The translations under genes were made by a program, and so were the position numbers. A model generated the notes under the pieces. The model made no database searches and had not been told where the DNA came from. It saw nothing but the letters and a program-made list of their open reading frames with translations. This document shows, piece after piece, positions 36,871-45,115 of a stretch of DNA of 64,000 nt. Source of the stretch: Pseudonocardia sp. MH-G8. Lineage in GTDB: Bacteria > Actinomycetota > Actinomycetes > Mycobacteriales > Pseudonocardiaceae. Numbering within the stretch: position 1 is the stretch's first letter; the number at the start of each line of letters is the position of its first letter. The stretch is taken from contig NZ_NKYF01000036.1 of assembly GCF_002262885.1 (NCBI RefSeq), positions 24,294 through 88,293 of the forward strand, in the 5' to 3' direction.

Positions 36871-37635
36871 TCAGCCGCGCAGGGCGAGGTAGGGCGCGAG
36901 GGCCAGCAGGGTGACGACCAGAGCGTTCTTGAGACTCCGGGTCGGCAGCGCCTGAGCGATCTTCCAGCCGATGAGCACGCCGGCCAGCTCGGGGATGCCG
37001 ACCAGAGCGGCGAGGGGCCAGTCGATCGCCCCGTGCGCCAGGTACCCCAGGGTGCCGACACCGGCGATGACGATCGACTGGGCCTGGGCGGCCGCCAGGG
37101 ACTCCAGTACCGGGACGCCGAGGGCGACAAGGAGCGGGACCGTCAGCATCGGGCCGCCGATGCCCACGATGCCGGCGGCGACGGCGACGGCGAACCCGAT
37201 CCCGGCCACGAGCGGTGCGGACGGGTGGGCTGTCGCGACGACACGGGCTCGGTGCTCGCGGTACCAGACGAGCGCGGCCACGAACGCCACGAAGCTCCCG
37301 AGCACCACACCGAAGACCCGCTCGGACACCCGGGCGTTGATCAGCACGCCGACCGGCGTGCCGAACAGGGCGGCCGCGGCGAGGAGCAACGCCGTGCGGC
37401 GGATCGCGGGGTCGCCGAGGTGGCCGGAGCGGGTGTAGGCGGCGGTGGCCAGTACACCCGTGGCGACGTGGGTGACGATCGCGGTACCGGCCACTTCGGA
37501 CGGGGACGCGGCGGTCAGGGTGAAGAGGCCGATCGTGGGCAGCACGCCGCCGGGCCCCACCGCGGTGATGCCGATCCCGCCGACCAGGCCCAACACTGCC
37601 AGCAGGACCAGGACGGGGATCGTCAGCTCAGCCAT
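36871..37635 (-). CDS. TauE/SafE family sulfite/organic anion exporter
   Basis: 254 residues with seven or eight hydrophobic helices in two repeats: GIGITAVGPGGVLPTIGLF opens the first and AAGIVGIGGPMLTVPLLVAL the second, both Gly-rich motifs of the family. Members move sulfite, sulfoacetate or other anions. ATG at 37635 chosen; GTG 37647 is four codons upstream. It follows the TetR gene by 24 bp in the same direction, so it probably belongs to that regulator's unit. Confidence 0.88.
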   Translation of the reverse strand: MAELTIPVLVLLAVLGLVGGIGITAVGPGGVLPTIGLFTLTAASPSEVAGTAIVTHVATGVLATAAYTRSGHLGDPAIRRTALLLAAAALFGTPVGVLINARVSERVFGVVLGSFVAFVAALVWYREHRARVVATAHPSAPLVAGIGFAVAVAAGIVGIGGPMLTVPLLVALGVPVLESLAAAQAQSIVIAGVGTLGYLAHGAIDWPLAALVGIPELAGVLIGWKIAQALPTRSLKNALVVTLLALAPYLALRG

Positions 37636-37659
37636 CGGCACGCTCACCGCGCGCCGCCG

Positions 37660-38262
37660 TCAGCACGGCCGCCGCTGCACGACGTCGGCGAGAACCGTGG
37701 TCACGAGCTTGTGGACGGTTGTCGTGGTCGGCGGGCCGGGGTCGCGGTCCGCGAACAGGAGGTGCGCGCCACCGACCAGGGAGAGGGTGAGGGACTCGAT
37801 GTCGGCGTCGGCGGCGATGCGGCCCCGCCCACGCTCGTCGGCCAGGTAGGCGGAGATCGCCGTGGTGGCCTGCGCGAGGATCGTGATGCCGCCCCCCGGC
37901 GCCGCTCGTCGCAGCCGCGCGCGCAGCTCGTCCCGGAAGGTGATGAGCGGGATGATCGCCACGGGAACCGGCCCGAACAGCGTCACCAGCGCGCTGGTGA
38001 GGTTGTCGGCCACCGTGGCGGTGCCCGCGGACTCGCGCAGCGCGCTCGCCCGCGTCTCGAGCTGCGCGGCACGATCGAGCACCAGTTCGGCGAGGAAGGC
38101 GTCGAAGTCGCTGAAGTGCCGGTGCAGCACGCCTTTGGCGCAGCCCGCCTCGTCGGTGACGGCCCGGCTGGTCAGCGCGTGCGCCCCGTCGCGCAGCAGC
38201 ACGCGTTCGGCGGCGTCGAACAGCTGCTGCCGCGCGTCGCGAAGGTGCACCCCGGTCGGCAT
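37660..38262 (-). CDS. TetR family transcriptional regulator
   Basis: 200 residues. N-terminal helix-turn-helix at about 10-55 (QQLFDAAERVLLRDGAHALT, then AVTDEAGCAKGVLHRHFSD) and a helical ligand domain. The ATG at 38262 has GAGAGGATC upstream; the frame opens to 38334 through the divergent promoter, which is unlikely to be coding. Two palindromes with the shared half GTGGGC fill the gap to the divergent methyltransferase gene and are its probable operators. Confidence 0.9.
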   Translation of the reverse strand: MPTGVHLRDARQQLFDAAERVLLRDGAHALTSRAVTDEAGCAKGVLHRHFSDFDAFLAELVLDRAAQLETRASALRESAGTATVADNLTSALVTLFGPVPVAIIPLITFRDELRARLRRAAPGGGITILAQATTAISAYLADERGRGRIAADADIESLTLSLVGGAHLLFADRDPGPPTTTTVHKLVTTVLADVVQRRPC

Positions 38263-38299
38263 CCGCAGATCCTCTCGCACGTCCGGCAGGCGACGTCCG

Positions 38300-38345
38300 T
38301 TGCCGAGTGGGCAGGCGCCCACTAAGGTGGGCACATGCCCACCTT
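38300..38345 (+). promoter_or_regulatory. Leaderless promoter and double TetR operator at methyltransferase start
   Basis: TTGCCG (38300-38305), 17 nt, TAAGGT (38323-38328) place the transcription start at about 38335, the A of the ATG, so the mRNA would be leaderless. Two dyads overlay it: GTGGGC-N4-GCCCAC (38307-38322) fills the spacer, and AAGGTGGGCA-N2-TGCCCACCTT (38324-38345) spans the start codon. Both share GTGGGC halves. Confidence 0.65.
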
Positions 38346-39177
38346 ACCCCAGGAGCCAGCCCCACCGGGGCTGCACGAGGCCCGGCGGACGGCCGAGTCG
38401 TTCGGTACCGACGCGCACCGCTACGACCGGGCGCGGCCCGACTACCCCGAAGGGCTGGTGGCCCGGATCCGCGACGGGAGCCCAGGTTCCGAGGTGCTGG
38501 ACGTGGGTTGTGGCACCGGAATCGCCGCCCGCCAGTTCCAGGCCGCCGGCTGTGCCGTGCTCGGTGTCGAGCCCGATGCGCGGATGGCGGAGTTCGCACG
38601 ACGCCGCGGCCTGCGGGTCGAGGTGGCCACGTTCGAGGAGTGGCAGCCGGCCGGCCGGACGTTCGACGCGGTGATCGCGGGCCAGTCCTGGCACTGGGTG
38701 GATCCGGCCATCGGCGCGGTCAAGGCGGCCGCGGTGCTGCGTCCGGACGGACGCCTGGCGATCTTCGGGCACGTGTACGAGCCACCCGCCGAGGTGGCCG
38801 AGCCGTTCGCCCACGCCTACCGCCGGGTGGCACCGGAGTCGCCGTTCAGCGCGCAGCCGGCGCGACGCCCGCTGGACGTGTACCGCGCGGGGTACGCGAA
38901 GGTCGCCGACGCGATCCGTCGGAGCGGGTGCTTCCACGAGCCCGAGCAGTGGCGGTTCGACTGGGAACGGACCTACACCCGCGACCAGTGGCTGGACCTG
39001 CTCCCGACGACCGGCGGCCTCGGCCCGCTACCCGCCGACAAGACGGCCGTCGTCCTCGACGCGGTCGGCACCGCCATCGACTCGATGGGCGGCCGCTTCA
39101 CGATGCGCTACACCACCCTGGCGACGTCCGCGGTGATGGATGTCGAGAAGGCCGGATCGGCTCCGACTGCTGTCTGA
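38335..39177 (+). CDS. Class I SAM-dependent methyltransferase
   Basis: 280 residues. Motif I VLDVGCGTGIAA (about residues 53-64) binds S-adenosylmethionine; acidic GVEPDARM and the later AGQSWHWVDP follow the pattern of the UbiE/YcgJ-like subgroup that methylates small molecules. The C-terminal part (FDWERTYTRDQWLDLLPTT) is a helical lid. The ATG is inside a palindrome and no ribosome site precedes it. A fossil of a close relative lies at 51.03-51.16 kb. Substrate unknown; detoxification under TetR control is plausible. Confidence 0.9.
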   Translation: MPTLPQEPAPPGLHEARRTAESFGTDAHRYDRARPDYPEGLVARIRDGSPGSEVLDVGCGTGIAARQFQAAGCAVLGVEPDARMAEFARRRGLRVEVATFEEWQPAGRTFDAVIAGQSWHWVDPAIGAVKAAAVLRPDGRLAIFGHVYEPPAEVAEPFAHAYRRVAPESPFSAQPARRPLDVYRAGYAKVADAIRRSGCFHEPEQWRFDWERTYTRDQWLDLLPTTGGLGPLPADKTAVVLDAVGTAIDSMGGRFTMRYTTLATSAVMDVEKAGSAPTAV

Positions 39178-39228
39178 CGGCGCCTGACGACGGGGCCGTG
39201 CCATCGTGGGAGATGCAGGAGGAATCGC

Positions 39229-39873
39229 GTGGACCAGCTGCTGAGGGTGCAGAACTTCACCGTCTCGCGGGACGGCTTCGGTGCCGGCGAGCACCAGAGC
39301 CTCGAGAGACCGTTCGGACACGCCGACCCCGGCGACATGTTCGCCTGGGCCGGCGCCACGGCGAGCTGGCCCAACCGCACGGATCCCGGCGGGAGCCGCG
39401 GCCTCGACGACCACTTCACGCGGGACTTCGCCCGCAACATCGGCGCCGAGATCATGGGCCGCAACAAGTTCGGCCCGCAGCGAGGCCCGTGGCGCGACCA
39501 CGACTGGCGCGGCTGGTGGGGCGACGAGCCCCCGTTCCACACCCCGGTGTTCGTGCTGACCCACCACGAGCGCCCGTCGTTCAGCCTCTCCGACACCACG
39601 TTCCACTTCGTCGACGCCGAGCCCGCGGTGGTCCTGGACCGGGCGCGGGACGCTGCGCAGGGCAAGGACGTCCGGCTCGGCGGTGGGGCCACCACCATCC
39701 GCCAGTTCCTCGACGCCGGCCTCGTCGACACCATGCACGTGGCGGTCTCGCAGGTGGAGCTCGGATCCGGGGTGCGCCTCTGGGAGTCGCCCGACGAGCT
39801 GCGTGACCGGTTCCACCTCGACGTCGTGCCCAGCCCGAGCGGTGTCACCCACCACCTGTTCTGGCGACGGTGA
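39229..39873 (+). CDS. Dihydrofolate reductase family protein (RibD C-terminal domain)
   Basis: 214 residues of the RibD-C/DHFR-like fold that binds NADPH: the opening VQNFTVSRDGFGAGEHQSLE, EIMGRNKFGPQRGPW in the middle and VRLGGGATTIRQFLDAGLVD, the nucleotide-binding loop, near residue 145. These stand-alone proteins are common in actinobacteria and their substrates are mostly unknown. GTG start behind AGGAGGA. Converges on the binding-protein gene with an 18 bp gap. Confidence 0.9.
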   Translation: MDQLLRVQNFTVSRDGFGAGEHQSLERPFGHADPGDMFAWAGATASWPNRTDPGGSRGLDDHFTRDFARNIGAEIMGRNKFGPQRGPWRDHDWRGWWGDEPPFHTPVFVLTHHERPSFSLSDTTFHFVDAEPAVVLDRARDAAQGKDVRLGGGATTIRQFLDAGLVDTMHVAVSQVELGSGVRLWESPDELRDRFHLDVVPSPSGVTHHLFWRR

Positions 39874-39891
39874 GCCTGCTCGCGTTCGTGA

Positions 39892-41412
39892 TCAGCAGAG
39901 TGCGGTGTTCGGTGTGCAGGGCGTTCCCGAGGGGGAGCTGAGCTGGATGAACTCGGACGCGCCGGTCGGCGCCACGCCGATGATCGCCACCGCCTTGTTG
40001 ATCGGGTAGCCGGAGGGGTCGAGCGAGATCCAACCGCTCGCACCCGCCCGAGAGTCGGGCCCGTGGATCCGCTTGAACTCCTGGATCACCGCTCCCGGTG
40101 AGCTGACCGGACTGCCGGTGACGGTGGGGGAGCGGATGGCGGTGATGGCCGTCATCATCGCGTCGTAGGCCATGATCGCGTAGCTGTCGTCGAGGCTCTG
40201 GCCGGGGAACAGGGTCGGGAAGCACTCCGGGCAGCTGCCGGTCAGGTACGCCGCCGACGCGGGGGCGAACGCGTCGGGCGACTGCCGCCACGCCTGGGGG
40301 TGCGCGAGCGCGGTGTAGGCGACCGACGCGTTCGCCTCCAGGCCCCTGCTCAGCTCCGGGGAGCCGCCCGCCACGGCCGCCGCGAAGCTGGCACCGTCGT
40401 CGCCGGTCACCAGCCGGATCGGGTGGTCGAGACACGGGCGTGCCGGCAGTGCGGAGACCAGCGCGGCGAGCTCGGGCGATCGACCCGCGAAGAACACCAC
40501 GTCGGGGCGTTGATGGCAGATGTTTCGCAGGATGCTGGGCATGACGTTCGCCGCGCCGGCCACCGAGCCGATGAAGGTCTCGACGGGTTCCAGCACGACG
40601 TGACCGGCGTCGGGGTAGTGCTCCCGGAACGCGACGCCGAGGCTCTGCGCGTAGCGGTCCTCCTGATCGCTGTTCTGCACGATCAGCGCTCGGCCGGTGG
40701 TCGGGCGGAGGTAGGCCGCCAGCGCGGCGGCCTCGTCCGCGGTGGTGGGGGCGACCCTGGCGAGCGAGGTGTCCGGCGGTGCGGGCGCGGAGGTGATCTG
40801 CTCGGCGGTCAGGTGGGAGACGACCACCGGCACCTCGGCCGCGACCATCGCATCGATCAGCTCGGTGAGCGGGTCGAGGGACTTGCCGCTCACCACCACG
40901 GTCATCAGCTTGTGCTCGGCGAAGCCCGCCCCCGCCATCTCGATCAGCTCGTCGATCGGTTCCCGCGCAGGGGCGGCGGAGTCACCCACGTTCACCACCA
41001 GCAGTCGGATCAGGGGCCGGTCGCCGAGGGTGGTGGTGCGGTTGGCCTGGCGCTGGGCGACGGCCGCCCCCATGACGTCGCCGGCCAGCCGGGTGGCGTA
41101 GGCGTCCTCGACGCCGGGCGGCGGGATGGGCACGACGTAGGCGATGCTGACGATCTCCTTGTCCCCGGGGTCGGCGGCGATCCGGGCGTTCTCCTCGCCG
41201 ATGAGCCGGAGCACGTCCGCCGTGCCGTCGCCGAACACGGCTCCGTGCGATCCGTCGGTGATGCCGACGCAGCTGCCGTCGGCCTTCGTGATGCCCTGGG
41301 CGCAGTAGGTGATCCCCCACCAGACGCGGACGCCTACCGCGACCAGCCCGGCGACCAGCAGCACCACCAGCAGCGTGCGCCACCGTGGGTGGATGTCGGC
41401 CCACAACCCCAT
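39892..41412 (-). CDS. Membrane-tethered type I periplasmic binding protein-like receptor
   Basis: 506 residues. A 12-residue cytoplasmic start is followed by one transmembrane helix (TLLVVLLVAGLVAVGVRVWW), then an extracellular branched-chain amino-acid-type binding fold: VSIAYVVPIPPPG, VPVVVSHLTAEQITSA near residue 200, and YAIMAYDAMMTAITAI at the end, the usual late helix of the Peripla_BP family. It lacks a lipobox and no ABC permease is near. The ATG shares one base with the stop of the upstream gene (TGATG), so the two are strictly coupled. It looks like the receptor half of a sensor whose cytoplasmic half is the preceding protein. Confidence 0.78.
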   Translation of the reverse strand: MGLWADIHPRWRTLLVVLLVAGLVAVGVRVWWGITYCAQGITKADGSCVGITDGSHGAVFGDGTADVLRLIGEENARIAADPGDKEIVSIAYVVPIPPPGVEDAYATRLAGDVMGAAVAQRQANRTTTLGDRPLIRLLVVNVGDSAAPAREPIDELIEMAGAGFAEHKLMTVVVSGKSLDPLTELIDAMVAAEVPVVVSHLTAEQITSAPAPPDTSLARVAPTTADEAAALAAYLRPTTGRALIVQNSDQEDRYAQSLGVAFREHYPDAGHVVLEPVETFIGSVAGAANVMPSILRNICHQRPDVVFFAGRSPELAALVSALPARPCLDHPIRLVTGDDGASFAAAVAGGSPELSRGLEANASVAYTALAHPQAWRQSPDAFAPASAAYLTGSCPECFPTLFPGQSLDDSYAIMAYDAMMTAITAIRSPTVTGSPVSSPGAVIQEFKRIHGPDSRAGASGWISLDPSGYPINKAVAIIGVAPTGASEFIQLSSPSGTPCTPNTALC

Positions 41413-43439
41413 CAGGATTCCCCCCAACGCGAGTGCCAGCGGTTCCAGCACCTCTCGAACTCGCTGCTCCTGGCGAGCAGGAACGCCGTTCCGGCATCCG
41501 CGTGCCCGGCGAGCTCGCCCAGCTCGCGGGCGACGATCGCGCACATCTCGTGGGACGGGTCGCCGAGCGGGTCGGTGTGCAACTGCAGCGCCGCGACCAA
41601 CCGTCGGGTCACGACGGTCTCCGGCGCCGGGTCCGCGGCGAGCTCGGCCCAGTGGGCGTTCGCACCGTCGGCGCGATCGGGACGGGCCAGCGGCGCCACC
41701 GCGACCTGGAGGAGCAGCTCGTACCAGTACCTCGGGTCCACCGGATCGAACATCTCGGTGAGCCGGGTCGCCACCGCTGCGAGGCGGCCCAGCGCCAGCT
41801 CGTGGTAGAGCACCGCTCGCTGGTCGTCGCGCGCGGCGGCCGGGATCCGCAGGAGCTCGTGCGCCTGGTCCCAGCGCAGGTCGAGCTCGGCGATACCGCC
41901 CTCGCGCCCCAGCCGGTGGGCGATCGCCCGCAGCGCGAACGGGTGCATCCGCGGGGGTTGCGCCACACCGTCCGCCACGGTGCGCGCGACCCAGAGGTCG
42001 TTCGCCCGGAACTCGGTGATCAGCTTCGCGACCAGCTGGTTCTCCGTGTTGAGGATCGGAGCGATGGCGGCGTCGGACAGGTCGACGGTCATCGCCATCA
42101 GGACGAGCCCGCGGCGGATCTCGTTGGCCCACGGGCCGAGCACCAGGTCGAACACCGCGTCATCCAGCGATCTCCCGGTGCTGTGCTCCATGCCGAGCAC
42201 GCCCCGCAGGTCGTACCGCGCCGCACCGTCTCCGTGATCGGGCACTCCGCCGTTGCGCCGGAACGTCTCGAACACCATGTTCAGGCCGGCCGGGTGCGCC
42301 GCGGTCAACCGGTGGGCGAAGGCGACGGCGGGGAACTGGGCCGCCCGCAGGTCCCGCCGCTTCGTTTCCGCCCGCACCTCCGGTCTGGTCGGCCCGGCGG
42401 TGGGGGGCACGTCGTCGATGGGATCGACCCACACCGGGTAGAAGCGGCTCCCGGCGCGCGCGGCCCGGCGCGCCGACCAGCGGTCGGTCGAGGCCTCGGC
42501 GAGCGGATCCGGCTGCCAGTCGGCCGGCCGCTCCGCCGCATCCGGGGGGAAGCGCTGGTGGGAGGCGGCGACGACGAGCAGCGGCCCGGAGCCGTCCGGC
42601 TGTTCGGACAGCATCGTGAGGAAACGCCGGGCGGCCGGCGTGCCGACGTTGTCGAGCAGCACGAGCGCGTCGGTCCGGCGCCCGTACAGGGTGACGCCGC
42701 CGTCGAACTCGCCCCGCAGGTCGGCGACGAAGGCACGGCAGAGCACGTCGTCGACCCACTCGTGGTTGCCGAGGAACTCCTGCACGGACAGCTCCACCAG
42801 GGCATCGGCGGGGTCGGGGGTGCGGAACCCGAGTCCGTCCTGGTACCACCGCATGCCGGCGCTCCGCAGCAGCGAGATCGTGCGGACGACCTCGACCACG
42901 CCGTCCACCGCCAGGCCCACCACGTTGGTCACCGGGCCGTCCAGACCGGCGACGCCGGCGAGCGCCTCTGCCGATTCCCGCACCCAGTTCCGGCCGTCGG
43001 GCCGGTTCCGCAGCCTGCTCGTGATCAAGGCGCGGCGGGCGTCCCGGACGCCGGGCCCGCTGTCGGGATCGAGGGGCTCGCGCACCGCCCCCATCCCCAG
43101 GAAGAAGCGGGGGAAGCGGGCGCGTCCGAACCGGGGGACCCGCCGCCCCAGCTGGAATGCCAGCTGGTTCGCCACCCGGTGGGGCCGCAGGTCCGTCGGC
43201 AGCCGCTCCCCGTCGAGGTGTGCGCGCGGCGCGGGCCAGTGCTCCACCGACTGCAGGTGCCTCAGCAGGTCGGAGCCCTCCGAGCCCCGCGATCCCCAGA
43301 GCACGACGATCGGCAGGTCGTCGCCGTCCCCGTTGCCGTCACGGGCCGCGCAACCGCGAACGAACCGGTGAAGATCCTCTTCCCGATCGTCCGACACCGC
43401 CACCCCCACAGTCGCGGCAACCCGGGTGACCGGGACCAC
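41412..43439 (-). CDS. Large cytoplasmic protein with degenerate NTPase (STAND-like) features
   Basis: 675 residues, no signal or transmembrane segment seen. LPIVVLWGSRGSEGSDLLRH near residue 45 sits where STAND NTPases have a P-loop, but the Walker A Lys is absent (GSRGSEGSD). TDALVLLDNVG near residue 257 resembles Walker B, and a helical region rich in Leu and Arg follows, as in STAND sensor arms. It might bind nucleotide weakly or act as a scaffold. Relatives in actinomycetes are, as I recall, sometimes fused to a tethered binding protein; here the two are separate genes sharing one base. GTG 43439 and GTG 43397 are possible starts; neither has a clear ribosome site. Confidence 0.6.
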   Translation of the reverse strand: MVPVTRVAATVGVAVSDDREEDLHRFVRGCAARDGNGDGDDLPIVVLWGSRGSEGSDLLRHLQSVEHWPAPRAHLDGERLPTDLRPHRVANQLAFQLGRRVPRFGRARFPRFFLGMGAVREPLDPDSGPGVRDARRALITSRLRNRPDGRNWVRESAEALAGVAGLDGPVTNVVGLAVDGVVEVVRTISLLRSAGMRWYQDGLGFRTPDPADALVELSVQEFLGNHEWVDDVLCRAFVADLRGEFDGGVTLYGRRTDALVLLDNVGTPAARRFLTMLSEQPDGSGPLLVVAASHQRFPPDAAERPADWQPDPLAEASTDRWSARRAARAGSRFYPVWVDPIDDVPPTAGPTRPEVRAETKRRDLRAAQFPAVAFAHRLTAAHPAGLNMVFETFRRNGGVPDHGDGAARYDLRGVLGMEHSTGRSLDDAVFDLVLGPWANEIRRGLVLMAMTVDLSDAAIAPILNTENQLVAKLITEFRANDLWVARTVADGVAQPPRMHPFALRAIAHRLGREGGIAELDLRWDQAHELLRIPAAARDDQRAVLYHELALGRLAAVATRLTEMFDPVDPRYWYELLLQVAVAPLARPDRADGANAHWAELAADPAPETVVTRRLVAALQLHTDPLGDPSHEMCAIVARELGELAGHADAGTAFLLARSSEFERCWNRWHSRWGES

Positions 43440-43596
43440 CTGATCAACGAAGTGGGCACAGGATACGCACGGTGAGTGATCGTGTCCCCCCTGTCGAGGG
43501 CGCGCGACGCCCGTACGGGCGCCGGCGCCGGGTGCGGATCGTGGTCACCCTGCGCGGTCACCCCGCGCGCGGCCGCGATGCGCCATCCTCGAGCGC

Positions 43597-44166
43597 GTGC
43601 CCGAGGAGACCGAGCTGATCGGCGGACCGGAGAAGCGCGAGATCGTCATCGTCGAGTACGACCCGACCTGGCCGGACAGGTTCGCCGCCGAGCGCGCGCG
43701 GATCGTGGGGGCGTTGGGTTCCTCCGCTCGCCGGGTGGACCACATCGGTTCGACCGCCGTGCCCGGCCTCGCCGCCAAGCCGATCATCGACATCGACCTC
43801 AGCGTCCGGGACCCGGACGACGAGCCGTCGTACCTGCCGGCCCTGGAGCGAGCGGGCTACCGGCTGCGGGTCCGCCAGCCGGGCCACCGGATGGTCCGCA
43901 CCGCCGCCCTCGACGTGCACGTCCACATCTGCGGGGAGGGGAGTGAGTGGGAGCGCAGGCACCTGCTCTTCCGGGACCGGCTCCGCCTCGATCCCGCCGA
44001 CCGCGAGGCATACGCCGCTCTCAAGCGCGCGCTCGCCGAGCGCGAGTGGGCGGACATGAACGCCTACGCCGAGGCGAAGGGCGCGCTCATCGCCGAGATC
44101 ACCGCCCGCGCGCAGGTATGGGCACGGGCGGTCGGCCGGCAACCGGCGAGCCGGCGGTCTCCCTGA
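43597..44166 (+). CDS. GrpB family protein (nucleotidyltransferase fold)
   Basis: 189 residues of the GrpB/UPF0157 family. The signature VDHIGSTAVPGLAAKPIIDI carries the GS and the two-Asp metal motif of the nucleotidyltransferase fold, and the preceding EIVIVEYDPTWPDRFAAE is typical. The biochemical role of the family is not well defined; it also occurs as a C-terminal domain of some dephospho-CoA kinases. GTG start. It stands alone between the NTPase-like gene and a membrane protein. Confidence 0.9.
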   Translation: MPEETELIGGPEKREIVIVEYDPTWPDRFAAERARIVGALGSSARRVDHIGSTAVPGLAAKPIIDIDLSVRDPDDEPSYLPALERAGYRLRVRQPGHRMVRTAALDVHVHICGEGSEWERRHLLFRDRLRLDPADREAYAALKRALAEREWADMNAYAEAKGALIAEITARAQVWARAVGRQPASRRSP

Positions 44167-44304
44167 TCGGGTGCCTACATCCCCGAGCGCAGGGCGGCGT
44201 CGGCGCGTACCACCGGCGCGGTAGCAGGGGTCGCGCCGTGAGCAGGACGTGTCCATGCGTCCGGTGCCGGATCGTGAGCATCCGATCCGAACAAGGAGAA
44301 ACCC

Positions 44305-45018
44305 ATGGACGCTCCCGGCTACGCCCGCAACCGGACCGTTTCGACCGTCGGCCCCGGCCTGTTCGCCCCCGTCGGATTCCTCGGCGCGTACCTGGCGGTC
44401 GGCCCGGTGTCCGGGGCTTCCGCCGACCGGCCGCTGCCGCTGCCCGGCTCGCCCGCCTCGGACGTGGCCGCCTACTACGCGGCCAACCCGACCGCCGTCG
44501 GAACCACCGCCGGTCTGCAGATCCTCTCGGTGGCCTGCTTCGCGGTGTTCGTCGCCGCCCTCGCGCCGGCCCTGCGCGCCGCCGGCGGCGCCTGGCTGCC
44601 GCGGGTCGGCTACCTGTCGGTGGCCGCGATGGTGGTCTCGTCCGCGCTCTCGGTGACGCTGGCGATGATCGCGAGCTCTGCGAGCGACGCGACCGTCCAG
44701 ATCCTGCGCCAGTCGAACTTCTACGCGGGCGGTGTGGTCAACGTCGTGACGCTCGGCGTGTTCGTCGTCGGCTCGGCCCTGGTGCTCGGCCGTGAGCTGC
44801 TGTTCGGGAAGCCGACGCGGTGGTTCGGGTTCGTCTCCGGTGGGATCGCGATGATGGGCCTGCTGTCGTTGGCGTTCTACTACGCCAACGTCGCCCTTCC
44901 GGTCGGGCGCGTGCTCTCGATGGTCTGGACGATCGTCGCCGGCATCGTCGTCTACCGACGGGTGAAGGCGGAGAACCGGATCATCGACGCAGCACCTGCC
45001 CGAAGCACCGAGCGATGA
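44305..45018 (+). CDS. Integral membrane protein of unknown function
   Basis: 237 residues with about six hydrophobic segments (from VGPGLFAPVGFLGAYLAV to the final VWTIVAGIVVYRRV). An extracellular loop near residues 40-62 contains SDVAAYYAANPTAVG, a pattern seen in DUF4386-like actinobacterial proteins. ATG behind AAGGAGA. No linked gene suggests a function. A hairpin terminator follows. Confidence 0.7.
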   Translation: MDAPGYARNRTVSTVGPGLFAPVGFLGAYLAVGPVSGASADRPLPLPGSPASDVAAYYAANPTAVGTTAGLQILSVACFAVFVAALAPALRAAGGAWLPRVGYLSVAAMVVSSALSVTLAMIASSASDATVQILRQSNFYAGGVVNVVTLGVFVVGSALVLGRELLFGKPTRWFGFVSGGIAMMGLLSLAFYYANVALPVGRVLSMVWTIVAGIVVYRRVKAENRIIDAAPARSTER

Positions 45019-45039
45019 GCCGGTGACGGCTCGGCAGGT

Positions 45040-45076
45040 AGGGGCGCGTCCCTGCTCACCGCTCGGATGCGCCCCT
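45040..45076 (+). terminator. Hairpin terminator candidate
   Basis: AGGGGCGCGTCC (45040-45051) pairs, with a G-T pair, with GGATGCGCCCCT (45065-45076) around a 13 nt loop. It lies between the membrane protein stop and the convergent LLM gene. Confidence 0.6.
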
Positions 45077-45115
45077 GCCCGTGCGCGATCGTGTCCGCCC
45101 GCTGCCTTCCCGGTC

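Noticed and set aside
35704..38325. Long plus-strand open frame across the racemase, TauE and TetR genes
   Set aside because: It is the opposite strand of three clear minus-strand genes and is full of Arg/Gly/Asp repeats without motifs.
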